Assembly (NCBI RefSeq): GCF_008365385.1
Contig: NZ_QOVF01000001.1
Span: 310,001-374,000 of the forward strand
Source of the DNA: Halopseudomonas laoshanensis
Lineage (GTDB): Bacteria > Pseudomonadota > Gammaproteobacteria > Pseudomonadales > Pseudomonadaceae
DNA length: 64,000 bases
Direction: 5' to 3'
In this document: positions 20,889-30,113 of the stretch, one piece after another
How positions within the stretch are numbered: position 1 is the first letter of the stretch
Layout: every line of letters starts with the position of its first letter
Translations under genes and position numbers: made by a program
The notes under the pieces: generated by a model
The model's database searches: none
Seen by the model: only the letters and a program-made list of their open reading frames with translations
Told to the model about the DNA's origin: nothing

Positions 20889-21764
20889 TCAAGCGGGAGT
20901 GGATGGCTCGCACTGCATCTGCTGCAGGTCCTGATCCAGTATGGCGAACTGCTCGCGCATTCGCGTCAGCTGCTTGTCACTGGCCAGGTTAATCACGTCG
21001 GCGAGCATGGCTGCACCTCTGCGGCTATTGATATCGGTCTGCTCCTTGAACTCTGTCGTCCAATAGCGCTCGCGTTCGATCAACAGATCAGTGATTTGCG
21101 TCGTAAAACCTGGATCCGAACGCGACCGAAGTGTCGCAAGCAGTTGTTGCTGCCAGTGCTGGCGGTTGTCCAGCCAGATACGGTTCTGGTCTTCCATATC
21201 CACCGACCAGCTCTCGATACGCTGGCGTTGACTCTCATTGATGCGGCCGAGCCATCGTCGCAAGCGCTTTTCAAGGCGCTCGCTGCGTTCCTCAGCTTGT
21301 GTCGCCGAGTCGGGAGCCACAAATTTGTCGTGCATTTCCTGATGCTGCTCAGCTAGGTTGGCTTCCAGTGCTGCGACCTGCGAATCGTCCAGTTGCTGGA
21401 ACAGTTCCGCCATTGTCCGGGCTATCTCGAGCAATACCCGGTCCACAGCCGGTTCAAACTGCGGGATTTGATCGATTAAAGAGCTGGCTTGAAGGTCATC
21501 AAGTGCCAGGGTGGTTTGCAAGTTGGTCAGCAAAGATCTGTAGTCGGGGATTTCAATGCTGCAATGCCAGTCCAGATGCTCATCAACGCGCGTAGAGAGC
21601 CAATTTTTTTGTGTGCTGGTCAAGGGGATGTAGTCGCCGGTCTTCCAACTTATAAGCCAGTTCAAATTGCTATAGGCCAGGCGGGTAGAGCTGCAGGAGG
21701 TCAGCGCGCAAAGGCACAAGAACAGAGCAAGGGGGCGTAAGCGAATCGATCGTAATAGGGGCAT
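20889..21764 (-). CDS. DUF6279-type lipoprotein
   Basis: A 291-residue predicted lipoprotein of unknown function. The signal peptide ends in the lipobox LTSC (about residues 21-24). The mature start has the YSNLNWLISWKTGDYIPLT pattern I associate with DUF6279, then a highly charged, mostly helical body with conserved WxxxxD and RxRxLxRW-like segments. No enzyme motif is visible. It is transcribed alone. Confidence 0.7.
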   Translation of the reverse strand: MPLLRSIRLRPLALFLCLCALTSCSSTRLAYSNLNWLISWKTGDYIPLTSTQKNWLSTRVDEHLDWHCSIEIPDYRSLLTNLQTTLALDDLQASSLIDQIPQFEPAVDRVLLEIARTMAELFQQLDDSQVAALEANLAEQHQEMHDKFVAPDSATQAEERSERLEKRLRRWLGRINESQRQRIESWSVDMEDQNRIWLDNRQHWQQQLLATLRSRSDPGFTTQITDLLIERERYWTTEFKEQTDINSRRGAAMLADVINLASDKQLTRMREQFAILDQDLQQMQCEPSTPA

Positions 21765-21906
21765 GCCGTCGAATCCGGTATTTTTAGTCGCGTGCGAAGA
21801 TGACTATTGTCGGAGAGTAATACTATTTGCGCTGAGTTTGCCGACAAAAACATGTCATGAGGTGTCGGAGCTGCCAGGCCATCTGGTAAAGCAGCTCCGT
21901 ACACGT

Positions 21907-22335
21907 TTAATTCAGCACATTGAGCAGAATGCTCTCGATAATGCCCGTTGCTGCTGATACCAAGACGGCATCGGTACCGACCTGGCGCCAGTTGTAACCG
22001 GGGTAATGCGGGAGGCGCGACTCCAGTCGGTCATCAAAGCGCTTGGCAATGCCGGGAGGCAGCGGCTTACCTCTAGCCAAATTCTTGCGGATGCCGGGTG
22101 GGAGTGGTTTGGCCGGTTCCAGGTAGCTGCGTTGGTCTCTGAAGATACTGCGAACGACAGCTTCCTCGATGGTTATCGAGTGTTTGTCCTGTTCATGGCT
22201 TGAATGGTGATGATCCTGCTTTTTGTCCTTTTTTCCCTTGTCATGGGGAGGCTGGGCGAGGGCGCTGGCAGAGGCAAGGGTCAGCGCTAACGTGATGGCA
22301 GAAAGGGGGATGAAGGTGATTTTAAACAGTGTCAT
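21907..22335 (-). CDS. CigR/RcnB-like exported protein
   Basis: A 142-residue protein with a signal peptide (cleavage after about SALA), a His/Lys-rich stretch (KGKKDKKQDHHHSSHEQDKH) and a double LPPGIxKxLARGKPLPPGIAKR motif, then LPHYPGYNWRQVGTDAVLV and a hydrophobic C-terminus. This layout fits the CigR anti-virulence-regulator family of RcnB-related periplasmic proteins. The His-rich part suggests metal contact, which is inference. ATG 22335 follows AGGAG; an in-frame start at 22356 lacks such a site. Confidence 0.7.
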   Translation of the reverse strand: MTLFKITFIPLSAITLALTLASASALAQPPHDKGKKDKKQDHHHSSHEQDKHSITIEEAVVRSIFRDQRSYLEPAKPLPPGIRKNLARGKPLPPGIAKRFDDRLESRLPHYPGYNWRQVGTDAVLVSAATGIIESILLNVLN

Positions 22336-22394
22336 TGGTGTTTCTCCTTTGCTCAATTAGAGCACAATCCAGCCAAGGAGGTTCACTGAGTGCA

Positions 22395-23594
22395 TTAATG
22401 ACGCAGATCCGCGACTTTCAGCATGCAGATAAAGCTGGCTAACAGGGCAGCAGCACCGAACCACAGGCTCGCCTGCAAGCTGATGCCGTAGTCGAAACCC
22501 TGCCTCACCAGCCAGGGACCAATCAGCTGGGTCCCACCGTACAGTGCTATCAGCGCTGCCGAGAGCCTGGGGCCCTGCGTAGGTTGGAGGCTGCGCGCCA
22601 GGCGCTGGGTCAGCAGCACTGCACCGAGAAAGCTGCCCCCAACCAGCAGACTGCAGAGCATGATGCCCCACTGCGCGGGCAGCAGTATTGCTGCGAGCAC
22701 GCCAAACAGTTGCAGCACATAGTTAACGATGAGCACATTGCGATCACCAAACTGACTGCCTAGCCGGTTCCATAACCAGGTCGAGGGCAGGGCGGCCAGG
22801 GCGACAATCAGCCAACTTTGGCTGACCATCGGCGAACTGGCGCCTAACTGCAAGCTCGCGAGCATGGGCAAAAAGGTCATCGGCAGGATGTAACCCAACC
22901 CAGCTCCCGCATACGCGTAGAACAGTGGCTGACTGTGCCGATCAAACAGGCTCTGCCGCCCGGCTGGTATGCCCTTAGGTGCTGTAAGCGACGGCGAGAT
23001 CGAAATTCTGCTCAACGTCAGCCAGCTCCACCAACCCAATGGGATACTGAGCAGGGCCGCAGGCCACCAGCGCGCCGCGCCGGCCAGCAGCTCATCACTG
23101 AGACTAACCAGCGCGCTGGAGAGCAGCAGCCCCAACCCGACGCCCAGATAAATCAGCCCGCTGGCCCGAATGCGTCCTTCGCCCGCCAGCCATTCAAGCA
23201 CCAGTGCTGGCACCAATACGAAGACGATGCCGTTACTGATACCGTTACCCAAACGCAGGGTACTGATCCAGAGCAGAGAGTCGGTCTGCGTCAGGCATAG
23301 CAAGGTGAGGCAGTGCAGCGCCAACGCCCAGGGGGTGACACGGCGAATACCGGACGGGGTTGCCCAGCGAATCGCCAGTAGGGCGCCGAGCAGATAGCCC
23401 AGATAATTCCAGCTGGCAATATCCGCAGCCTGACTGAGCAGAAGCTGGCCATCGGCGACTAGCCGCGGCATCAGCGGGGTGTATACGAAGCGCCCTAGCC
23501 CATGCACCACCAGTAACAGAAGGGCGCCTGCCGAAACGACTTTGGTGATGCTAAGAGGCTGAGATGGCAAATTCTGCTCCTGAATTGCCGCCAT
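22395..23594 (-). CDS. YbfB/YjiJ family MFS transporter
   Basis: A 399-residue protein with about twelve hydrophobic segments. The N-terminal GLGRFVYTPLMPRLVADG signature is typical of YbfB/YjiJ MFS proteins, with a basic loop RWATPSGIRR after TM2. Substrate unknown; inner-membrane exporter or permease. It is divergent from the next MFS gene. Confidence 0.85.
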   Translation of the reverse strand: MAAIQEQNLPSQPLSITKVVSAGALLLLVVHGLGRFVYTPLMPRLVADGQLLLSQAADIASWNYLGYLLGALLAIRWATPSGIRRVTPWALALHCLTLLCLTQTDSLLWISTLRLGNGISNGIVFVLVPALVLEWLAGEGRIRASGLIYLGVGLGLLLSSALVSLSDELLAGAARWWPAALLSIPLGWWSWLTLSRISISPSLTAPKGIPAGRQSLFDRHSQPLFYAYAGAGLGYILPMTFLPMLASLQLGASSPMVSQSWLIVALAALPSTWLWNRLGSQFGDRNVLIVNYVLQLFGVLAAILLPAQWGIMLCSLLVGGSFLGAVLLTQRLARSLQPTQGPRLSAALIALYGGTQLIGPWLVRQGFDYGISLQASLWFGAAALLASFICMLKVADLRH

Positions 23595-23935
23595 CTTACC
23601 GGGCTTGGCGGCGCGCTTCCATTGCTGCTGAAAGCACCATAAGGAAGCTGAATAAGTTTAATCCCTTCTGCAAATAACGTCCGCAAGCCTTGTGGTTCGT
23701 GCTTCTGCGAGCAGCGACGCGGTGCGTGGTGATCCATCTGCGCCGGGCGTTGCAACGGTGGCCCAAGCGCATGGTTGTAATGGTTGCAGGCTGGCATAGA
23801 ATCAGCTGAGCAAAACCCGCCAGTGTTGCGCAAACGCCACATAACTGCCGTTTGCTCGGTCACTGCGAGCGAGCCGATAAAAATAAAAGCGCCAGCTTCG
23901 GTTTCCGAACTGGGCGATTCTCTGCAGGGGTGAAT
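23595..23935. other. Intergenic region between two divergent MFS genes
   Basis: 341 bp without a supported gene. It must carry the promoters of both flanking transporters, but I see no convincing operator, repeat or RNA. A minus-strand open frame across it overlaps the YbfB gene and has no ribosome-binding site. Confidence 0.5.
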
Positions 23936-25372
23936 ATGAGCCAGTCCGGTATTCTCAAACGTTCCACCATCCTCATTCACGGCTCGGTCGGCATGCCGCT
24001 GGCGATCATCGGTTACCCGCTGGTGGTCTATCTGCCGCCATTCTATGCGCAGGAAGTCGGGCTGAACATGGCGCTGATGGCGCTAGTGCTGGTATTTGCC
24101 CGAATGACCGATGTCATTACTGACCCGCTAATCGGCACGCTGAGTGACCGCTGGCAGACCCGCATCGGCCGCCGTAAGCCCTGGCTGATCATGGGTGTGC
24201 CTTTGATGTTGATCGGTACCATCATGATCTTCATGCCGCCTGACGGTGTCGGGCTCGGTCATCTGTTGCTCTGGACCGTGATTATGTACCTTGGCTGGAC
24301 CATGGTGACCTTGCCCTACGGCGCCTGGGGCGCAGAACTTTCGCCGCTGTACCACCAACGCAGCCGTGTAACCGCCTCGCGCGAAGGCTTTGTATTGATT
24401 GGTCTGTTCCTCGCGGCATTGGCGCCAGCCATAGTGCAGTCCATGGGCGCGCGCTTCCAGGCTGGAGATACCGACGGCTTCTGGATGAATGCGGTGGTCT
24501 GGGCCGTTGGCACCGATGGTCAGCTGGGCACGGGTTACGGTCCGATCCTCGCAGGGATGGCGTGGCTGCTGCTGATCCTGCTGCCGCTGACGGTTCTGCT
24601 GGTCGTTACCAAGGTCAAGGAAGCTCCTCCGCAATCGGTACAGCGTACCGATTGGAAAAAGGGTATGCGGGTGCTGAAGAATAATGGCCCGTTCAAACGC
24701 ATGATGCTGATGCTGTTGATCGTGGTAATCGGCGAATCCTTCCGCAATGCACTCTCCGTGTTCTTTATGCAGCACATTATTCAGATCCAGGCGCAGATCG
24801 GTCTGATGTACCTGCTGTACTTTGGCGTGGGCATTCTCGGGATTCCGTTCTGGCTGATTCTCGGTAAGCGGATTGGCAAGCACCGGGCCTTCTGTGTTGC
24901 GGTGGGTGTATCCAGTGCCAGTATTCTTGGCATGTTCTTCCTGCAGGCCGGTCAGCTGCTGCCGTTTGCGATCATGTTCGCACTTAAGGGCTTCTGTTTT
25001 GCCGCCTTCCAGTTCCTGCCGCTGTCCATGCTCGCTGATATCGTCGATCTGGATACCGCACGCAGCAAGGAGCATCGCACCGGCCTGTTCTTCGCTATGT
25101 CCGGTATGGCGCAGAAATTCGCCATGGCGATCGGCCTGGGGTTGTCGCTCGGCCTGCTGGCGCTGGTCGGCTTTGACGCTACCGCGACCACGCATTCGGA
25201 CACCCAGTTGATGGCATTGCGACTGCTCTACATCATCGGCCCGGTCATCCTCTATATGGCTGCGTTTGCGGTGGCCTGGAAGTATCCGCTGACCGCAGAC
25301 CGTCAGGAGCGTATTCATCAATGGGTAGTGCGCCGTAACGCGCGATTGCAGCTTGAACCTCAGCAGCCTTGA
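23936..25372 (+). CDS. GPH-type (MelB-like) MFS sugar/cation symporter
   Basis: A 478-residue polytopic protein of the MFS_2 / glycoside-pentoside-hexuronide family. The hallmark between TM2 and TM3 is DVITDPLIGTLSDRWQTRIGRRKPW, with the cation-linked Asp pair in the first half; PYGAWGAELSP and DIVDLDTARSKEHRTGLFFA are further family stretches. Substrate unknown. ATG 23936 is preceded by AGGGGTG. Confidence 0.85.
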   Translation: MSQSGILKRSTILIHGSVGMPLAIIGYPLVVYLPPFYAQEVGLNMALMALVLVFARMTDVITDPLIGTLSDRWQTRIGRRKPWLIMGVPLMLIGTIMIFMPPDGVGLGHLLLWTVIMYLGWTMVTLPYGAWGAELSPLYHQRSRVTASREGFVLIGLFLAALAPAIVQSMGARFQAGDTDGFWMNAVVWAVGTDGQLGTGYGPILAGMAWLLLILLPLTVLLVVTKVKEAPPQSVQRTDWKKGMRVLKNNGPFKRMMLMLLIVVIGESFRNALSVFFMQHIIQIQAQIGLMYLLYFGVGILGIPFWLILGKRIGKHRAFCVAVGVSSASILGMFFLQAGQLLPFAIMFALKGFCFAAFQFLPLSMLADIVDLDTARSKEHRTGLFFAMSGMAQKFAMAIGLGLSLGLLALVGFDATATTHSDTQLMALRLLYIIGPVILYMAAFAVAWKYPLTADRQERIHQWVVRRNARLQLEPQQP

Positions 25373-25377
25373 AAACA

Positions 25378-25398
25378 GCCGCCCCGGCAAGGGGCGGC
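25378..25398. terminator. GC-rich hairpin after the GPH transporter
   Basis: GCCGCCCC-GGCAA-GGGGCGGC, an 8-bp perfect stem 6 bp past the stop codon. The plus strand lacks a T-tract, so it is a weak intrinsic terminator or a 3'-end stabiliser. Confidence 0.5.
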
Positions 25399-25492
25399 CA
25401 GCTGATTGAGAACCCGTCGCTATCTCCATGTGCCTTTGTACCGCTATGCTGTCATCTCAGCTAAATAGCCGTTTAAAAGGAATGACTGGCAC

Positions 25493-26464
25493 ATGTCATT
25501 GAGCTTGCAACAACGCGATCAGCTTCTGAGTTGGACTGAACGGGGTTATCTGAAAGGCCCGCAGCTTCAAGCCTGCGCTACACCGGCTCAGCTTGCTCCG
25601 CAGGCAGGTCAATGGCAGTGGCTTCTGGATCGGCTGCTGGCATGTGCCGGGGTGCTGTTGGTGGGTGTCGGTGTGGTGTTTTTCTTCGCCTGGAATTGGG
25701 ATGCATTTCCGCGCTTTGCCAAGTTTTCGGTGGCCGCTGGCGTGCTTAGCGGCTTTACCGCCATCGCGCTGTTCAGTCATTACCGCTCTGTACTGCAGCA
25801 AGCTGCTTTGCTGGGTTGTTGTATTGCCACAGGCGCGTTTTTGGCATTGATTGGGCAGACTTACCAGACCGGCGCCGATATCTGGCAGTTGTTTGCCGCA
25901 TGGGCGCTACTGATGTTGCCCTGGGTAGTGTTGTCACGCTCTACCGCCTGCTGGGCGCTGTGCTGGGCGGTGGCTAATCTCGCGCTGCTGCGCTTTTTCA
26001 GTGCCTCGATGTGGTTTGGCTTGTTCGCAGGCTTCAGTGGTCACGACGCACTGCTGATAATCGCGCTGGCGAACCTTGCCGCTTTGGCGCTATTCGAGAT
26101 ATTCGGCGCTAAGCTGCTTGGCCATAGGGGCAGGGCGCTGCACCGCATTTGCGCGCTGGCGGGGCTCAGCGCGTTGCTGGTCGGCGCGATGATTAGCTGG
26201 TGGCAGGAGGCTTTCCTACCGCTGTTGATCGGGTTCGCTGGCGCTAGCTTGCTGGGCGTGCCCTTGTACCGCTGGTGGCGGCTGGACTTGCCGATTCTTG
26301 CGCTCCTGTTGTTCGGGCTTATTGCCCTGGTCACAGGCGGGTTGTTCAAGCTACTAATGGAGCATGAGGGGTTCTTTGCCTTTAATGCGATCGGCTTGTT
26401 TGTCGTGGTGAGTAGCGCCCTGGCCTCGCTCTGGCTGCACCGCATCTACCGGGGGGGCCGCTGA
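25493..26464 (+). CDS. DUF2157 domain membrane protein
   Basis: A 323-residue inner-membrane protein. A short cytosolic N-terminus (about 50 residues) is followed by eight to ten hydrophobic segments. The opening pattern (LQQRDQLLSWTERGYL... then LLVGVGVVFFFAWNWD) matches DUF2157. Function unknown. First of three overlapping genes (DUF2157, DUF4401, GDYXXLXY) that occur together in many proteobacteria. Confidence 0.8.
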   Translation: MSLSLQQRDQLLSWTERGYLKGPQLQACATPAQLAPQAGQWQWLLDRLLACAGVLLVGVGVVFFFAWNWDAFPRFAKFSVAAGVLSGFTAIALFSHYRSVLQQAALLGCCIATGAFLALIGQTYQTGADIWQLFAAWALLMLPWVVLSRSTACWALCWAVANLALLRFFSASMWFGLFAGFSGHDALLIIALANLAALALFEIFGAKLLGHRGRALHRICALAGLSALLVGAMISWWQEAFLPLLIGFAGASLLGVPLYRWWRLDLPILALLLFGLIALVTGGLFKLLMEHEGFFAFNAIGLFVVVSSALASLWLHRIYRGGR

Positions 26465-27525
26465 TGAACAAGGTCGAAGTGCAAACCTTGCTGGACCAGA
26501 TCCAGCAGCCTGCCGGGCTAAGCCAGGAACAGCGTGAGCGCTTATCGGCAGGGGTGGATTCACCTTGGTGGCTATCGATCCTGCTTGGCCTGGCGGCCTG
26601 GGTTTCCTCCTTATTTCTGATCGGCTCGCTGGTTGGACCTTCGGTATTGCTGCTGGATGGCCCGGCGGGGATGGCGCTGGCCGGTGTGCTAATGCTGTGC
26701 GCCGGGTTGTGGCTGTTTGGTCGGCCTGGGGTGTTTCCTGAGCAGATGGGCTTGGCCTTTGCCCTTGGCGGTCAAGGACTGTTGGTGTATGTGCTGGCCG
26801 ACGCCATGGCTGCAAGCGACGAAATGCGTTCGGCGGCTATTGTTTGCCTGCCTTTGTCGGCCGGATTGCTGCTCGCGCCGGGATCGATACTGTTTCGGCG
26901 CCTTTGTGCACTGTTGGTCTTCGCCAGTATTGCGGTGCTGCTAGGCAGCGGCCCGGGTCTGACGCTTTACGGATTATTGCTGGCCTGCATGGCCATCGTC
27001 TCCTGGTTGCTGCGCTCATCCTGGGTGAGTGCCCGCTACGCATTGCATCTGCGGGCGCTAACCGACGCCGCCACGCTCATGGCGTTATTACTGGCGCTAT
27101 ATGGGCATCAAGGCCTGCTCGACGTCATGTCGCAGCATACGTCTGCGATTACGGCCCCAGCTGGGGTATGGCTGTTGATTCATCTCGGGCCAGGCTCATT
27201 ATTATTATTGACCCTGGGGTGGCTGCTGCGCAGCGAGTCGGTCAGAACGCGTATTGCCGTTTTGCTCGCCGCCGGGCTTTTGCTGATACTGACCTATCAG
27301 GCTCCGGGTCTGCTGATAAGTTGCGCGCTCGGGCTGGCGGTTTATCATGCCGGTAGCCGCAGTTGGAGTGTGCTGGTGCCGGCCTTTGCCTTGTTCTACC
27401 TGGCCGAGTTTTATTACAGCCTGCACATTTCGCTGCTGCACAAATCGCTGCTGCTCTGCGCTAGTGGTTTGTCGCTGCTGGCGATCAGGCAGGGGTTGAA
27501 AAGTCTGTTGTGGAGGCCGCTATGA
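26464..27525 (+). CDS. DUF4401 domain membrane protein
   Basis: A 353-residue protein with about ten transmembrane segments and a short cytosolic N-terminus. The SPWWLSILLGLAAWVSSLFLI and late FYLAEFYYSLHISLLHKSLLL stretches are typical of DUF4401. The ATG overlaps the DUF2157 stop (TGATG) and its own stop overlaps the next gene. Function unknown; probably a complex with its neighbours. Confidence 0.8.
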   Translation: MNKVEVQTLLDQIQQPAGLSQEQRERLSAGVDSPWWLSILLGLAAWVSSLFLIGSLVGPSVLLLDGPAGMALAGVLMLCAGLWLFGRPGVFPEQMGLAFALGGQGLLVYVLADAMAASDEMRSAAIVCLPLSAGLLLAPGSILFRRLCALLVFASIAVLLGSGPGLTLYGLLLACMAIVSWLLRSSWVSARYALHLRALTDAATLMALLLALYGHQGLLDVMSQHTSAITAPAGVWLLIHLGPGSLLLLTLGWLLRSESVRTRIAVLLAAGLLLILTYQAPGLLISCALGLAVYHAGSRSWSVLVPAFALFYLAEFYYSLHISLLHKSLLLCASGLSLLAIRQGLKSLLWRPL

Positions 27526-28040
27526 CGTTAACACGGTGGTGGCCCGCGATGGTGGCGGCCTGGCTGTTGGTCATGGCGGCGGCGTGCTTCGCGATCATGA
27601 GCCATGAGCGCACTCTGCGCGACGGTCAGTTGGTGTATTTGGAGCTGGCGCCGGTAGATCCACGTTCATTGATGCAGGGCGATTACATGGCGCTGGAGTT
27701 TGCCTTGAATCGCGAGCTGGAAGCGCAGATGGCTCTGCAACAAATGCAAAGTGGCGATCAGCCTGCCTACGCGCGGTTGGCTGTTGATGAGGCGGGTAGG
27801 ACGTCATTTTTGGCACTGGCGGATACTGTCGATAGCCACAAGGGCCAGGTCAGCATGCGCGTACGCCAGCAGGGTAGCCGCTTCAGCTTGGGACCTAACG
27901 CGTTTTTCTTTCAAGAGGGAACTGCGGCGGTTTACGAGCAGGCAGATTGGGGTGGCTTTCGCGTAGCGGAGGATGGCACGTCGCTACTGGTCAGCTTGCA
28001 TGATGAGAATTTGAATGTGTTGGGCTTCAGTCGGCGCTGA
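27522..28040 (+). CDS. GDYXXLXY domain protein
   Basis: A 172-residue protein. One N-terminal membrane helix (about residues 9-27) is followed by an extracytoplasmic domain with the naming motif in DPRSLMQGDYMALEF near residue 50. The fold is thought to process or bind something at the periplasmic face; no function is established. ATG 27522 has GGAGG 5 bp upstream and overlaps the DUF4401 stop (ATGA). Confidence 0.82.
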   Translation: MTLTRWWPAMVAAWLLVMAAACFAIMSHERTLRDGQLVYLELAPVDPRSLMQGDYMALEFALNRELEAQMALQQMQSGDQPAYARLAVDEAGRTSFLALADTVDSHKGQVSMRVRQQGSRFSLGPNAFFFQEGTAAVYEQADWGGFRVAEDGTSLLVSLHDENLNVLGFSRR

Positions 28041-28108
28041 ACGGTGGGCTGGACTCAATAAATTGCGGTCTAGCCCTTACCGTAACGCAGATTTGCAGTG
28101 CGTAATGC

Positions 28109-28285
28109 TTACTTGGCCGGACGGCCTGGACGAGGAGCACCGTAGACCTGACCACTCTTGCCATTGGGAATCTTTTGAATTTCACCGCCAGAGGCGATAA
28201 AAGCATCAATCTGATTATCAATGGATTGGCTGGTGGCGACGGCTGCGTCGGCCTTGCGTTTGCTTGGGGCGGTTTTTGCTGACAT
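28109..28285 (-). CDS. Small conserved basic protein
   Basis: A 58-residue protein beginning MSAKTAPSKRKAD. Its core is the IDAFIASGGEIQKIPNG segment, with a basic, proline-rich end (APRPGRPAK). I have seen similar short proteins in Pseudomonas genomes but know no function. ATG 28285 has a GCAGGTG site just upstream; a GTG six bases earlier is less likely. Confidence 0.65.
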   Translation of the reverse strand: MSAKTAPSKRKADAAVATSQSIDNQIDAFIASGGEIQKIPNGKSGQVYGAPRPGRPAK

Positions 28286-28361
28286 GTTCACCTGCCTGAG
28301 TAAAAGTAGGCGAGCATTCTACACTTTTTTGTTGCATTTTGCTAAACAATTGATTAGGCCG

Positions 28362-28393
28362 CCTGCAACGGGCCGATGGCCGGCCGTTGCAGG
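28362..28393 (-). terminator. Hairpin downstream of slyD
   Basis: CCTGCAACGG...CCGTTGCAGG, a 10-bp perfect stem with a GC-rich loop, lies 18 bp past the slyD stop. The T-tract is poor, so terminator function is likely but not certain. Confidence 0.55.
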
Positions 28394-28411
28394 AAGCCTA
28401 CTGAGACTGTT

Positions 28412-28891
28412 TTAGTGGTGATGCCCGCCTGCACCATGGGCATGGCCGTGAGCCAATTCTTCTTCGCTAGCCTCGCGTACATCCAGAATTTCTATAGCGA
28501 AGGTCAGATCCTTGCCAGCCAGCGGATGGTTGGAATCCACCTCGGCCTGGGAGAGTCCGACTTTGACGATGGTAACTTGGCGAGGTCCTTGATCCGTTTG
28601 AATAACGGCAACCATACCTGGCTTCCACTTCTTGGCGCCTTGCAGGCGTTTGACCTGCACTTTCTGGATCGCATCATCCAGCCGCGGGCCGTAGGCCTTA
28701 TCTGCGGTCAGGGTAACGCTGAAATTGTCCCCAGCTTGACGTCCTTCAAGAGCTTCCACCAGACCATCGATCAAACCGGGCTGGCCGTGCAAGTACAGGA
28801 TAGGATCGTGATTGTGGGAGCTTTCGATCTCGCCGGTGGCATCGGACAGGGTGTAATGGAACTGAACTACGCTGTTATTGCTGATCTGCAT
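28412..28891 (-). CDS. slyD: FKBP-type peptidyl-prolyl isomerase SlyD
   Basis: A 159-residue protein. An FKBP domain is split by the insert-in-flap chaperone domain (about residues 70-125), with YLHGQPGLIDGLVEALEG and NHPLAGKDLTFAIEI flanking. The C-terminus is His-rich (HGHAHGAGGHHH), the metal-binding tail used in nickel delivery to hydrogenase and other enzymes. It acts in the cytosol as prolyl isomerase, chaperone and metallochaperone. Confidence 0.93.
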   Translation of the reverse strand: MQISNNSVVQFHYTLSDATGEIESSHNHDPILYLHGQPGLIDGLVEALEGRQAGDNFSVTLTADKAYGPRLDDAIQKVQVKRLQGAKKWKPGMVAVIQTDQGPRQVTIVKVGLSQAEVDSNHPLAGKDLTFAIEILDVREASEEELAHGHAHGAGGHHH

Positions 28892-28992
28892 CGTGGTGAT
28901 TTCCGCTCAGGGCTGACTGGTGACTGATATGTGCCTAGTAAGTGAGGGCATTATCAGGCCCTGAGCGAGATTTTCCAACTCGGAGGCAATGC

Positions 28993-29601
28993 TTACTTCG
29001 CTCCCCATATATCTTCCAGCCGATCGTCCCGCCCGCAACGGCTCCGATAGAAATTGTAGCGAATGGGATTTTTCGTGTAGTAGTCCTGATGATAATCCTC
29101 GGCGGGATAGAAGGCTGTCTGCGGAAGGATTTCGGTCACTATGGGTTTTTCCAGCTTGCCCGAATCCGCCAGCGCCTGTTTGGACTGCTGCAGAATTTCT
29201 CGCTGCTGCTCGTCGGCATAGAACAATGCACTTCGATACTGCGGGCCGCGATCACAGAACTGCGCATTTGGCGTAACCGGGTCAATGGTCGGCCAGAAAG
29301 CTTCCACCAGCTTTGTATAGTTGGTTTCGCGCGGGTCGTAAAATACCGCTACCGCCTCGATGTGCTGGGTGCCACCCGCCGAGACTTGCGGGTAAGTGGC
29401 TGAGTCGGCGTCACCGCCAATATACCCGGAAATGGTATCTACAACACCGGGCACCTTGTCGAAATCCGCCTCAGTGCACCAGAAGCATCCTCCAGCGAAC
29501 ACCGCCATTTCTGAACCTTCGGGGCCTTGTTCAAGAGGTTGGTTGGCAAGCGCCTGAAGGCTCAGCAAACCCAATGCCAGGGCGGACAATAACTTGCTCA
29601 T
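28993..29601 (-). CDS. msrA: Exported peptide methionine sulfoxide reductase MsrA
   Basis: A 202-residue protein with a signal peptide (cleavage near ALA-N, residue 19) and the catalytic GGCFWC motif near residue 37. GYIGGDADSATYPQVSAGGTQHIEAV and the FxRSRC-type end match MsrA. It repairs methionine-S-sulfoxide, here outside the cytosol. Its ATG overlaps the msrB stop (ATGA), so the two are coupled. Confidence 0.93.
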   Translation of the reverse strand: MSKLLSALALGLLSLQALANQPLEQGPEGSEMAVFAGGCFWCTEADFDKVPGVVDTISGYIGGDADSATYPQVSAGGTQHIEAVAVFYDPRETNYTKLVEAFWPTIDPVTPNAQFCDRGPQYRSALFYADEQQREILQQSKQALADSGKLEKPIVTEILPQTAFYPAEDYHQDYYTKNPIRYNFYRSRCGRDDRLEDIWGAK

Positions 29602-30113
29602 GCTCTCAACTCCGGCAGGGTTTCATTTTCAGGTACGAAACGCAGCGCTACACCATTGTTGCACCAACGCTCGCCGGTCGGCGGAGGGCCGTCCTTGAAT
29701 ACATGACCTTGGTGACCACCGCAGCGGGCGCAGTGATACTCGGTGCGCGGCCAGATCAATTTGAAGTCCTGTTTGGTGCCCATGTGGCCTTTGATTGGCT
29801 GGGTGAAGCTGGGCCAGCCGGTGCCGCTGTCGAACTTGTCCTCGCTTCGGAACAGAGGTAGGTAACAGGCAGCACAAATGTAGGTACCTGCGTCATAAAC
29901 CTTATCAAGCGGGCTGCTGTCGGGCCGCTCGGTTGCCTCTTCAAACAGCACTTCAAAGGCCTCGGCAGACACTTTGTCTTTCCAGAAACTATGCGGTACG
30001 TCCAACGGTTCGAAGCTCATGCCAACCTCATGGGTATCTGCCAGACTCAGACGACTCATTACCGGGAGCGCCGGTAGGGCGAGAAAGCCTGCCAACAGTG
30101 TTCTGCGATTCAT
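29598..30113 (-). CDS. msrB: Tat-exported peptide methionine sulfoxide reductase MsrB
   Basis: A 171-residue protein. The N-terminus MNRRTLLAGFLALPALP is a Tat-like signal with a twin arginine. The MsrB domain has two zinc CxxC pairs (ICAACY and HCARCGGH) and the catalytic Cys in GERWCNNGVALRF, where many MsrBs have CINS. It reduces methionine-R-sulfoxide and complements MsrA. ATG 30113 follows AAGGAC; the frame open to 30143 would spoil the signal peptide. Confidence 0.92.
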   Translation of the reverse strand: MNRRTLLAGFLALPALPVMSRLSLADTHEVGMSFEPLDVPHSFWKDKVSAEAFEVLFEEATERPDSSPLDKVYDAGTYICAACYLPLFRSEDKFDSGTGWPSFTQPIKGHMGTKQDFKLIWPRTEYHCARCGGHQGHVFKDGPPPTGERWCNNGVALRFVPENETLPELRA

